Assembly (NCBI GenBank): GCA_036346375.1
Contig: CM070503.1
Location: forward strand, 1,178,001 to 1,242,000
DNA length: 64,000 nt
Reading direction: 5' to 3'
DNA from: Guadua angustifolia
Taxonomy: Eukaryota; Streptophyta; Magnoliopsida; Poales; Poaceae
Shown here: positions 31,437 through 42,635 of the stretch, piece after piece
Layout of the letters: each line of letters begins with the position of its first letter
Numbering within the stretch: the stretch's first letter is position 1
Position numbers and translations under genes: made by a program
The notes under the pieces: model-generated
What the model was told of the DNA's origin: nothing
Seen by the model: only the letters and a program-made list of their open reading frames with translations
Database searches by the model: none

Positions 31437-34400
31437 CCCCCTTGGGGGGTTGGGGCTTGTTGTTGATGTTGTTGAGGCTGTGTGGGAGGTGTGTGTGCAT
31501 GAGTTGCTCTCCTCTCTTTGGTTCTTGAGCATAAGAGTGACCCAATTGCATTTGTTGCAATTAGGGAGTGGATTGTGAGTCTCTTGTGCATGTGTTGCAC
31601 TTGAGGAGGCCTTGTGCATGTGTTGCACTTGGTGATCACCGAGGAGCGCATTCGTTGTGCCCGGTGAAGTTCGAGCGGAGGAGCGGCTTATTTCTCTTGG
31701 AGGTTGCCGACTCCTAGACAGCGTGGGCGTCATCTTGTGAGCTCTCGAGGTGTGAAAGCCCGCGAAGTTTGTGAAGGTTCGGGTTGAGCCTACGCCAAGC
31801 GTGAAAAACCACACTAGTGGAAAGAGGCGGTGCTCGAGCGGAGCGGTCCGAGTCGTCGGGCTTGCCTCAACGTGGACTAGGGAGACCGCAAGTCTCCGAA
31901 CACCACGGAAAAACGTCGTTTGTCTCTTGTCTCATTTACATTCAAGTATTTACATTGTTGATATATTCATGATTGCTTGATTGTAGAATTGCTTAGTATT
32001 ATTGATTAGTTCAATTTAGCAATTCTAGCTTAGAGACATAATTTAGTTAGTGCACATAGTGAGCCTAATTTATTTAGGCTTTAATTGTCAAAACCTAGAT
32101 TATCGCTTCCGCATATAAATTAATTAGGTTTTGATTTAGGGGTTGAATTAGAGTGATTGTTTAGTGAGCGATCGAATTTTGTAAAACGCCTATTCACCCC
32201 CCCTCTAGGCGCATCCTCGACCCTACATACCCTTTCCGAGTTCCAGATACTAAAATTGTTTAGCTTAACACAATTGTTCATTAACTACAGAGTGTATTGA
32301 TCTTGCTGCTTCCAGCAAGCATTCTGGAACTTTACTACTTAGGTGTTTTGCTTTAGTAGGATTTAGGGCCAAAACAAGATAAAGCAAGATTATTCCCTTA
32401 GACTTTTACAGAACATCACTTAGGGATCAATTCTAAATTATTCTTTACTAAATTCAGGATTTGATGAGTTGCTTTGGGTGTTAATGAAAAGTCTTAAACG
32501 ATTATATAAGGTCATGAGTAATTAATTCTTTTACTTAAATCTGATTTTCACTTAGAATTGGTTTTACACAGGTTAGACCTTCTAATTTAGGCTACTGTGT
32601 TATTTCACATGTGGTTTGAGAAGGTTCTGGTGATAAAAGGACTTAACTATAGTTTTCTTCATTTGCAACTACAGCTCATTCAATCCCATTTCAGCCTTCA
32701 AACATATGACTACTTAGGGTTGTTAAGCTCTCAAAATTAATAGGTTACACATGTTAGAATATGATTATCTCTCCTTATTTGGGTAGTCTATACTTTGAAC
32801 AGCACCACTGACTTAATTTCATAAGTTTTACACTTTAGACGAGACTTTATATTCATCGTTGAAAAGGCTTATATATACGGCATTGTAAAGTTTACGTTTT
32901 ACAAAATCGGCAAGAACACGAAGTGAAAGGTTAACACTTAAGGGTTTTAGGTTGACAAGATTAATATGCAAACCTTAATCAAATAGAATTATTTTTGCAA
33001 AATGTGATAACATAAACTTGGCACAAGGTTTCTAGACTGGTTTTACTGATTTTAGTATTTGGACAAGTTATTTTATCTGCCACTGAAATAGCCTAAATGA
33101 CCATATTGTTTAACATCAAAATCGGCCAAGACTCAACTTAGTTTCCAACTATTTTGTGCATACTTCTTGATTCAGTTCCAACACATACTAACTCCCAGAA
33201 TTTTATATCATTTACATCTGCTGAGATCCATTTATTTCCTCTTGCAGCATTTTGTTTCATACTCATTCTCTTTTTTAGCCGAACTGAACATGGTTTTGTT
33301 TGGCAAGGTAAACTAACTTTAAGTACAATGTTTTTACAAATTTAAACTCATTCCAGAATAGGTATCTCAAAGACATTTGACTTTATTTATTTTGGTGAAA
33401 TCCTATTTAATCTTTTTCCATAGCACATAAACACCTATTTCGGTATTTTCATTGCGTAAATCCACACGATGACTCTTCCAAGAATATTTTGGTATGTTAC
33501 GATACTATTGGACCATATATGATTCTAGAAATTTATTTTACTAAATTTTGAGTAGTATTTCCAAACATTATGACTGTTTGAATTTGACTCGAGCTTTAGA
33601 TTCCATTTAAAATCGAATCGTTTTTACGATCGAGGCGTCTTCTTCCCACGCTGAGGTTGAGCTCAAAACTCCCCGAGATCGACGGGCGGCCCAGGCGTCG
33701 GATGACGTGATCAGGCATTTTGGTTTCTTCTTCACCGCCGTGGCTTCACCGAGCGGCGGAATGGGTAACGCCACGGCTTCACCTTGTCAATCCGCATCTA
33801 GGGGACCTATCCATACCCGCAGAGGTGGCCGGGAAGGTGGTCGCCACCGGTGAGGGGCGGCAGAACCACGGGCGAGCGCTGGCGACTCGCCGCCGGCGAA
33901 GCATCCCAGGGAAGAAAGGTTTGGCAAGCATCAGTGAGGGTAAAGGATGCTAATTCACCTGGGGTTCGGGTTGGAGATGAGCCGGAACGAGCTCCCGCCG
34001 GTGCGCTTGAGCTGGAGAAGAAGGGCTCCACGGCGACGCCGTCCCGCGCGGAATGGTCTGAAATTAACCCAAGGATTGGACTCAGGAGTGCCTAAGGATG
34101 CTCTAGACCAACCGATTCGTATTACCTCTCACTCCTTCACGGAAATTCCATTCTCTCCCCCATCTGCTGTTCTTCGGCGCGGAAATGACGAAAGGAAGAA
34201 GAAATGCAGTGCGGCTCAGTGGGGAGTTTGAAATGGCTCGGAGGCTTTAGGCGATGAAAAATGGGTTTCTTGTAGTGAGCCAACAGATGAATTCCAGAAT
34301 GAGTCGCCAATGCAGTCTCCCTCGGAAGTCATGGGCGTAGTGCGCTGCGCAACAAGCCTCGGGCTATGGCGAAGCAGTGTACGCCACTGGTGCACGCCAT

Positions 34401-35325
34401 GACACTCTGAGTGGCTCGGGAGAAGCTCCAGTACGACCACAGGAGAGAGAGGCAGCGAGACCAGAGAGGAGCAATCGGAGAAGAGACTGACCGGTGGGAC
34501 TGGACCCATATGGCAGTGAGGGCAAGGATTTGCTTAAGGAGGGATTTGGTCAAATGCAAAGGACTTGCATTAATTTTCCACTAAGCTTCTTCAGCAAATT
34601 TTTGCCCACTTTTGCATACTCTCTCCTAGCAATAGACATGCTTTTGGCGAAAACTGGGGCCAAAATATTCAGCATAATTTTTACTAGAATTCTGATATGA
34701 CATAGTGCACTGAATTTCTATTTCTGTGTTTGAATTACCAGATGATTCAAATCCTTTGTAAAATTTTTGAAACTTTGTTTTTCAAATGGATTTGAGACAA
34801 AGATTCTCAGATAAAATTTTCAGCTCAAGATGTTGCTCCAATAATTTACAAAAATTCTGACATTCTATTTTTCAGCTTTTGTTGCTCTCTGTTTTTGAAT
34901 TCTTTGGGGCTTTATCCTATCTGAAAACTTCCTAAGATTTTTACCAATGGTAAATACTGTATCAAAGGTGACTTGGTAAATTTTTCAGCTGGAGATGAGC
35001 TCTAGATATTTTCCACAATTTCTGAAGGTGCACTGCTCCAAGTCAACTGACCTCCTTTTCCATATTAATATTCAAATCGATATTAGTATCTTTTTACCAA
35101 TGTATGAATTGATTTCTCCACCAATTGGATTCAGAGTATAAGTTATGGCCAAGTCTTACTTTGTTCTTTTAAATTTCTCCCATTCCCATTAATTGTCTTT
35201 GCAACACCAAATCCAAGAAATCAATTCAGGAAAAATCACAAATTCCATAAAACTCAAAAATACTCAAAATGCAAATTCATATTATAGCATTTCACTGTTT
35301 AGAATTTTCAGGATGTTACAAGAAT

Positions 35326-35568
35326 GGAGTTGGGTACCAGACTGATCAGCTCGATCACGCATACGGCAAGGATGGCTACGAGAAAGTTGCTCTCCGGCGT
35401 CCGCAGGCCGAAAAGCATGTAGTGCTCTGTGTTGACGAGCTCGTCATCCCGTGGCTGCGGCTCGGTCTCTCCGTCTGGCAGCCGCCATGTCCACGGGTCC
35501 AACAGCCCCAAACTCTCGAGCTCTCGCATTCTCGCCGCCGTCAGGGAACTTTTCCCGAGCTTGGCCAT
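35326..35568 (-). pseudogene. Gypsy-type transposon ORF (Transposase_28-like), N-terminal half
   Basis: Starts MAKLGKSSLTAARMRELESL at 35,568 and reads on to LISLVPNSI, where the solo LTR interrupts it. PNSI followed across the insertion by SIFSHLCEGFLGI is the central motif of the Transposase_28-like domain. The protein's exact role is unknown; it is an accessory ORF of plant Gypsy-type elements. No further exon upstream is seen before the repeat at 35,660. Confidence 0.65.
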
Positions 35569-35659
35569 GGCGATTGAGGGGAAATTTGGTCGGAGGAAGA
35601 AGAGTTCGGACAAGGAAGAGAATACTATGAAGAAGTGGAGAGTTCGAGGAAGTGGCGGC

Positions 35660-36298
35660 GGCTTCAGCTATAGTATCCTATTTTCTGGGTATGAAGTAAA
35701 AATGCCAGTATTTGCTGGCATCAAAATTTAACGAAATCTGGACGTAGAACATATAAGTTCCAAAACTAGTTCATGACAGTGAGACAGCGGAGGAAAGTGA
35801 GATTGGGTCCAATGGACACGATGATTGTTGAAGAAATTGCAGGAACAACTAAAAAAACATAGCATAATGTAACATTTAAGATTATTACGTTTACTATTTC
35901 TGTTAGAAATAATTACGACGCTCTTACTGAAAGTTTACTGAAATGCCTACGGTGACTTGAGCTTGACGGTGCTCCCCAGAATTACGATCGAGCACGTGAG
36001 GAAAAAAAAGAGTGGAAAAAGTGATCGCGGTGTTAAAGGGTGAGGTGCCCGGGTCCAAACACAACCGGCACACAGTGCAGCGGGGTCCTCAGACATAGCC
36101 CCACCCTTACTAACATCACACGTAACACTCTGATCGAACTGACGCTGGCAATTCCGCTATATAAACTGGTACACGTGAACCTCCGCGGGCGAGGTGGTAC
36201 TAAAAATAGCTACCGTGCGGGCTGTGTAACTGGGCCTTAAGCCCATCATAGCTAACCAGATGGCACGGCTTATATAACTGTGTAACGGCTTATAGTTA
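35660..36298 (+). repeat. Copy of the 8.4-kb / 41.0-kb repeat plus unassigned sequence
   Basis: 35,665-35,845 matches 41,035-41,196 and, inverted, 8,429-8,590. The palindrome around GCCAGTATTTGCTGGC is at about 35,703. 35,865-35,990 matches the inverse of about 7,590-7,700. From 36,000 to 36,298 nothing is recognised. Confidence 0.6.
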
Positions 36299-38880
36299 TG
36301 TAGTGCTTGTCAAGCCGGCAAACAAGTTGCTATCTCTCATCCTTCAAAGAGTATCATGTCCACATCTAGGCCACTTGAGCTCTTACGCATGGATTTGTTT
36401 GGGCCAACAACCTATAAGAGCATTGGAGGTAATTCATATTGCTTAGTGATTGTTGACGATCATTCTAGATTCACTTGGGTTTTCTTTCTTCATGATAAGT
36501 CAACTACCTCCGATATATTTAAAAGCTTTGTAAAACGGGCTCAAAATGAATTTGATTTTAAATTAAAGAAAATTCGAAGTGACAATGGTTCCGAGTTCAA
36601 AAATATTAAAGTAGAAGATTTCTGTGATGAACTTGGAATAAAGCATGAATTTTTCGCAACCTACTCTCCGGAGCAAAATGGAGTTGTAGAAAGGAAAAAT
36701 CGCACATTAATTGAAATGGCTAGGACAATGCTTGATGAGTATAACACTTCCGACTCCTTTTGGGCGGAAGCTATTAATACCACTTGTCATGCCACAAATA
36801 GGCTTTATTTGCACCGTCTTTTGAAAAAGACTTCCTATGAGCTTCTCATTGAAAGAAAACCAAATATTTCTTATTTTTGTGTTTTCGGTTGCAAATCTTT
36901 CATCTTGAAAAAGGGAGTTCGCCTTACAAAATTTCAAAGTAGATGTGATAAAGGTTTTCTCCTTGGTTATTCTTCTTGTAGTAAAGCTTATCGTGTCTTC
37001 AATAAAAACTCGGGTTTAGTTGAAGAAACATGTGATGTTCAATTTGATGAAACTAATGGCTCTCAAGAAGGGCATGAGAATTTGGATGATGTAGGAAATG
37101 AAGGCTTGAGAAATGCGTTAAAGAACATGTCAATTGGAGACATCAAGCCAAAGGAGGAGAACAACGATCCATCTTCCTCAATTCAAGTCGAACCTCCTAC
37201 ATCTTCCCAAGACAATCAAATTGCAGAAGTAGAGGAATTGAATACTCAAGATCAAACCTCCTCTCCTCCAAGGGTTCACAATGCTTTGTCAAAAGATCAT
37301 CCAATTGATCAAATTTTAGGTGATATAAGAAAAGGTGTTCAAACCCGATCTCGTTTAGCTTCATTTTGTGAACATTACTCTTTTGTGTCTTCTCTTGAGC
37401 CCACTCTTGTAGATGAAGCCCTCATTGATCCGGATTGGACAAATGCCATGCATGAAGAACTAAATAACTTTCAAAGAAATAATGTGTGGACTCTTGTTGA
37501 AAGACCTAAAGATCACAATATTATTGGAACAAAATGGATCTTTAGAAACAAGCAAAATGAAGATGGGATTGTGGTGAGAAACAAGGTAAGATTAGTAGCA
37601 CAAGGTTACACCCAAGTCGAAGGTTTGGATTTTGGTGAAACTTTTGCACCCGTTGCTACACTAGAAGCAATTCGTATTTTACTTGCTTTCGCTTCTAGCT
37701 TTGATATAAAATTGTTTCAAATGGATGTTAAAAGTGCCTTTTTAAATGGAGAAATTTCCGAATTAGTATTTGTTGAACAACCTCCGGTTTCAAGATCCTA
37801 AGAAACCAAATCATATGTATAAACTCTCTAAAGCGCCTATGGTCTAAAGCAAGCTCCTAGAGCTTGGTATGAGCGACTTAGAGATTTTATACTCTCCAAA
37901 GGCTTCAAAATTGGGAAGGTTGATACAACTTTATTTACAAAAATAATAAATGGTGATTTCTTCGTTTATCAAATTTATGTTGATGATATTATATTTGGTT
38001 CTACTAACGAAGATTTTTGCAAAGAATTTGGTGAGATGATGTCCGTGAATTTGAGATGTCTATGATTGGAGAGCTAAGCTTTTTCCTTGGACTTCAAATC
38101 AAGCAACTCAAAGAAGGAACTTTTGTAAGTCAATCTAAATATGTGAAGGACCTTCTCAAGGGATTTGGTATGGAAAATGCAAAACCAATCAAAACTCCAA
38201 TGGGCACCAATGGTCATCTGGACTTGGATAAAAATGGTAAATCTATTGACTTAAAGCTTTATAGATCAATGATTGGTAGCTTGCTTTACCTTACCGCATC
38301 TAGGCCCGATATCATGTTTAGTGTTTGCATGTGTGCTAGATTTCAAGCATCACTAAAAGAATGCCATTTAATTGCTGTCAAAAGAATTCTAAGATATTTA
38401 AAACATTCCTCTAGCATAGGGCTTTGGTATCCTAAAGGTGCTAAATTTGAATTAATTGGATATTACGATTACGATTATCTTTGGATGTAAAGTGGATAGA
38501 AAAAGCACCTCCGTGGTTGTCAACTATTAGGTAGGTCTTTAGTTTCATGGTCTTCCAAGAAACAAAATTTCGTGTCCTTTCAACCGCCGGCCGAATATAT
38601 ATCTCTAGGAAGTTGTTGTGCACAATTGCTCTGGATAAGGCAAACATTGTTGGATTATGGAATTGAATAAAAAATACGCCTTTTGTGTGATAATGAAAGT
38701 GCAGTCAAAATTGCCAATAATCCATCCAACATTCAAGAACTAAACACATTGACATTCGCCATCACTTCCTAAGAGATCATGTGGCCAAAGGAGACATAAT
38801 AATCAATCATGTGAGGACTAATGATCAACTAGCGATATATTTGCCAAACCTCTAGATGAGCATAAGTTTTGTTTTTGAGG
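36299..38880 (+). pseudogene. Copia (Sirevirus-type) pol fragment: integrase, RT, RNase H, broken
   Basis: Begins inside the integrase zinc region (CSACQAGKQ), then an intact integrase core with MDLFGPTTYKSIGGNSYCLV, IRSDNGSEF and SPEQNGVVERKNR. Reverse transcriptase starts NNVWTLVERPKDHNIIGTKW and keeps QMDVKSAFLNG, but a stop at 37,799 breaks it. YVDDIIFGSTNEDF is visible at about 37,976. The SMIGELSFFLGLQIKQL section is open to 38,490 and RNase H then decays. Gag and protease are missing on the left. The domain order INT-RT-RH identifies Copia. Confidence 0.85.
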
Positions 38881-39760
38881 AATGAATTAAATATCATAGA
38901 CTTTTCTAATGTATATTGAAATCTTATTCATATGACTTACATTGATCCTGCTTGTGTTTTCAAAAGGTTTTATCAAAATGTCACATTTAGGGGAGTCAAG
39001 TTTGCTACATGTGCAAATTTTGTTATCCACTAAGTGTGTTATATGGATTGGAATTTCGAACCTTGAGCTCATGTCTTGACAAAACTACGCCCATAACTAA
39101 ATTTCATTCATTTCCTTGTAATTTCAAAACAAAATTTTGTCCCTGTTTCTTCTATATGTTTTCTTGAAAAGGTTCATCGAAAATGTCTTATAACCAATTA
39201 GAATTAAATTTCTCATAATTCTGAAAAAAAATTTCTTGTTTGCGTCGGACCACTTGAATTCTTTGTCCAGAAGTTTTTCCTTCTACGCCGGACCTCTTGG
39301 ACTAGTCCTGCGTGGACAAGTCTTAAATCCTATGTGTGCGGCGGACCACCTTGAACTGGTCCGCGGGAACTAGGTTGAATCGCTAAGTAGTCCCACAAAA
39401 GGACAAAACCTCGGTGTCGGGAGAAGTGGAGGAAGACAACACTTCTCTACTCATACAAACCAAATCTTTTCCCTTCTTCTTGCACAAGTTCTTCCTAGTC
39501 TCATCTCTACAAGAGTACCCGAATTGGGGATTTCTCTTCTGAAGAGTTGAGCTTCTTTGCTTGCATGAATAGTTCTCGCAAGTCCTGGTAAGTCATTTCT
39601 TTGAACCATTCTTTTCTTTCTTGTCAAAATCTGAAACCCTAGGTTTTGGGCAACTCTGTTTTTGCTTAGATTGGAATTTCTTCTTGTTCAGGTTTTCTTT
39701 TTCTAGTCTGTTTTTAAGTTCTTAAGAGCACACTCTTGTCCTTTAGAAAGCTTAGAATCA
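38881..39760 (+). other. Region 3' of pol: probable LTR sequence with palindromic GGACC words
   Basis: A purine-rich ATTTAGGGGAG at 38,985-38,995 could be a polypurine tract. Further on are palindromes such as GCGGACCA...TGGTCCGC (about 39,339-39,364), like the promoter-proximal repeats of Sirevirus LTRs. No second LTR copy is present to fix its borders. Confidence 0.4.
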
Positions 39761-39766
39761 GAAATT

Positions 39767-40923
39767 ATGCCTAGATCCAAGAACACAGGAAAGGGGATGT
39801 TTGGGAAACTAGTTGAAAAGGTTACTGGGAAGAAAAAGAAAAGGAATTCAAGTGGACAAGACCAAGGGTCATTGCAAATCAGAGATGCACCTGCTGCTCC
39901 CAGACACAGTAGTGCCATACTACCCAGACCTAGGAGTAATCAACCTCCTAGACCTAGCAGTGTTTTGGACACTAGAAAAGGAAAAGATTTAGCAGTCTTC
40001 ATCCCCTTCAGAAGACTCAACATATGAACCCTCTGATACTCCCAGTTCAGAGGATGTGGAAATAGTTAAGGAAACCAAATTATACTCTCCATCAGAATTA
40101 GCCACCTTAGGAGGAAAGAAATTAAGAGCCCTAAGGTTGGTAAATGAAAGGATATGGTTTCCAATACAACAGGCTGCTAGAGATGAACTATTTATTTCAG
40201 ATATTCATCATAACATCTTCATTGCTTATAAGAGTAGAAGAATAAAAATGAACACAGTGAGTGCCTTGTCTCAAAGACCAATTTGTAGATTGGACTGCCT
40301 TAAATGCTATTGCTGACTCAAGTTGGTTGTTTGACTGTGTCAATTCAACCCCTGGTTTAGCCAGCTTGATGGGAAATAGAACTATACCCTGGAATGAGAA
40401 CATAATTTTGGAGTTCTATGCCTCCTTATTGATTCAGAAGAGAAGAAATTACATTCTATTCACTGTAGATGGTCATGTCAGGAAAGTAAGGTCTCCTCAG
40501 CTTGAAACTGCTATTGGGGCATCTGGAACATCCTCAGCCAGATTGAGGATACATGATAGGATGTTCCCAAATGGTAGATGGAGACAAATTGGTGAAATGC
40601 CAAGACTGCTTGAATGTGGACACATATACAGAGACATCAATGAGGATGGTTTTAACTCCAAGAGAGTTAACTATCTTTCTGCTGAAGCCAAGATTCTGTT
40701 GATGATTTTGAGACACACAGTTTATCCCAAGAGTGGATACAAGGAAGGAGTCACTCCAGTTCTAGCATGGCTACTGCATCTCATCCTTTCTCACACACCC
40801 TTTGATTTGGTTGACTTCATCATTGGTGAGATGGAAGAAGCCATTTACAGAAAAATGTCAAGTCCACTTCCATTTGCTCAGGCCATCACCAAGCTTAAAA
40901 ATTTCTTCCATTTTCCCACTTAA
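39767..40923 (+). pseudogene. Transposon accessory ORF, 'putative plant transposon protein' type, two frameshifts
   Basis: Three overlapping frames form one protein of roughly 380 residues. It begins MPRSKNTGKGMFGKLVEKV, a Lys-rich N-terminus; an acidic Ser-rich linker and SELATLGGKKLRALRLV follow after a frameshift near 40,000. After another near 40,270 comes NENIILEFYASLL...ILFTVDGHVRKV, then HTPFDLVDFIIGEME. The FYA-L and V-G-VRKV pattern suggests the Transposase_32-like domain of plant retroelements. Its place after a Copia pol is where Sireviruses may carry an env-like ORF, but no signal peptide or membrane segment is seen. Confidence 0.5.
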
Positions 40924-40945
40924 GATTACCATGACAAAGCTTGTT

Positions 40946-41196
40946 AGCGGACGTAAAATCTGTTTATTCCAATAGTAAATTGTTTACATTCTAAAAGTAA
41001 ATATTGAACAATGCATTAAACCGGTGCAACATATAGTATCCTATTTTCTGGGTATGCAATAAAAATGCCAGTATTTACTGGCATCAAAATTTAACGAAAT
41101 CTGGACGTACAACATATAAGTTCCAACTAGTTCACGACAGTGAGACGGCGGAGGAAAGTGAGGTTGGGTCCGATGGATACGATGATTGTTGAAGAA
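40946..41196 (+). repeat. Third copy of the 8.4-kb repeat
   Basis: GGACGTAAAATCTGTTTATT through to GATGATTGTTGAAGAA, matching 35,665-35,845 directly and 8,429-8,590 inversely. The 20-bp near-palindrome ATGCCAGTATTTACTGGCAT lies near 41,068. Confidence 0.75.
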
Positions 41197-41230
41197 CTAC
41201 GGTGCCCAGATTTCGCCGAGCCAACACAGG

Positions 41231-41694
41231 TGTCGACGTTTGTTGTCGGCAATAATTTAAAGGGGGCTATGCACGAGATCCAAACTCAATGGTAGCACAA
41301 GACACACGATGTATACAGGTTCGGACTCTCGCGGAGGAGATAATACCCTAGTCCTGTGCTCTGGAATTATATGATTGTCTAACCTAAAGCTTGTGAGCTT
41401 GTAGATTGATCGTCTCTCCTCTCCCAGGACGCGACCTTACCCCTCTTTATATAGTAGAGGGGTGCGGGTTACATAAGGGAGTCCTACTCGGATACAAGGT
41501 GGAGATAGTATCTCTTTCCTTATCCGTTAAACATGATAGCGGTTAGGATTACAATTGTATCCCACCTAATCAAAGTTGGTTTCTATCTTCGGAGTTTCCT
41601 TGCTGCGCATGCCGGCCTGCCTCGTAGGCAATACCCATCTTCATGTAGTCGGCCTGGCCCGCCATGCAGATACCCGGGGTCTATATACTCCACA
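41231..41694 (+). mobile_element. Gypsy-type LTR fragment
   Basis: Starts TGTCGACGTTTGTTGTCGGC and ends near CCCGGGGTCTATATACTCCACA, with TTTATATAG at 41,446-41,454 as a TATA box. The layout resembles the solo LTR at 58,810-59,757. Flanking bases (ACAGG and CCAAG) do not form a duplication, so the ends may be altered. Confidence 0.5.
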
Positions 41695-42635
41695 CCAAGT
41701 TATGGAGAGATTTTACCATTATCATCAGAATCGTGTTAGCGATTCCGAGTTAAAGTTGACCACCTTATTTGCTTTATTGATCTTATAGAAGGCTGCATTC
41801 GTGAATGTAAAGATAAATTTCTCTTTCAGTTCAGATTGGCTTATGTAGCTCCGGAGCCATGAGCAGTGGGAGCAAGAGATTTAGTTTATGAGCCAAAGGA
41901 AATAGCTGTTCATTATCTTCGTAGATATTTTTCCCTTCATTTCTTCGTCATGCTTCCACTCCTGCAGGTAACCTACGTCCTGTCTTTCTACATTAAGCTT
42001 CCTTACCGCATTTATATGAAGGATGATTTACTATTTGTGCTGAAATATTTTGTTCTCTGTATTTGCATTGAAATATCTGTTCTGTTATAGAACCTTTTTG
42101 GCTTTACTGCTTCAGTTGCGTGTCCGAACAAGATTTTTTCCCTTTTTCCATGTTCACTAGCAATAGTTATTCAACGAAACAATTTGATAATCCGTAAACT
42201 TTGTTGTTATCGTTATAACACGGTAAGACATTGGTTTCTTTCCTGATCAAGGTGATGATATTGGTAGTTAACCCTGAATATATCAGGTTATCGACTGCAA
42301 ACTATGCTAAGATTTTGAGAAAATTTAAAATCTAATAAATATTGAAAATATTTTTTAAAATGTAGGATTTTGTCTGAAACTTTATAAAAAAAATTCGTAA
42401 TTTTTGTAGTTGTTATTCCAATTTTAATAATTGGAACTTACTTTATGGATTAATTAAATTAGAAAATGATTTTGACCAAAATATTAGCCTCGGCCCAGCC
42501 CACATGAATAGGACAGGCGGACTGGCCTGATAAGCCCATTAACGTACGTATTTATCCATCATCAGATAGAGGAGAGGATAGAAGCAACCTAGACTAGGTT
42601 TTCCGACGGCGGCGGCAGCATCTTGCCCGTGTGAG
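41695..42635 (+). promoter_or_regulatory. Upstream region of the DUF6598 gene
   Basis: AT-rich, with 42,044-42,349 duplicated in block B (25,164-25,464). A short leader precedes the start codon at 42,636. No TATA box was assigned with confidence. Confidence 0.4.

Larger units (their letters stand above)
28891..32227 (+). mobile_element. Sirevirus-like solo LTR 1, 3.3 kb, TSD TACCC
   Basis: Starts TGTAAGTTCAACC and ends CTCGACCCTACA, flanked by TACCC (28,886-28,890 and 32,228-32,232). The end CACCCCCCCTCTAGGCGCATC is typical of Sirevirus-type Copia LTRs, and palindromic GGTCGGACCGG words lie before the TATA box, as known for that group. There is no primer-binding site and no coding sequence, so it is a solo LTR formed by recombination. 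It is the sister of 56,244-60,340. Confidence 0.9.
27120..35320 (-). mobile_element. Gypsy-type solo LTR, minus orientation, TSD AGAAT, carrying a nested solo LTR
   Basis: Plus-strand ends are TGTGAGACCC and GGATGTTACA, flanked by AGAAT (27,115-27,119 and 35,321-35,325). Without the nested insertion at 28,891-32,227 it is about 4.86 kb. It is related to the 8,601-12,076 LTR in the opposite direction. No gag-pol domain is found inside. The 33,640-34,550 part is GC-rich with open frames that match nothing I know. Joining the flanks across one AGAAT restores a continuous transposon ORF, which confirms the boundaries. Confidence 0.85.

Noticed and set aside
30856..31560. Several open frames rich in Arg, Pro and Gly on both strands
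   Set aside because: Produced by the GGTCGGACCGG palindromes of the LTR promoter module.
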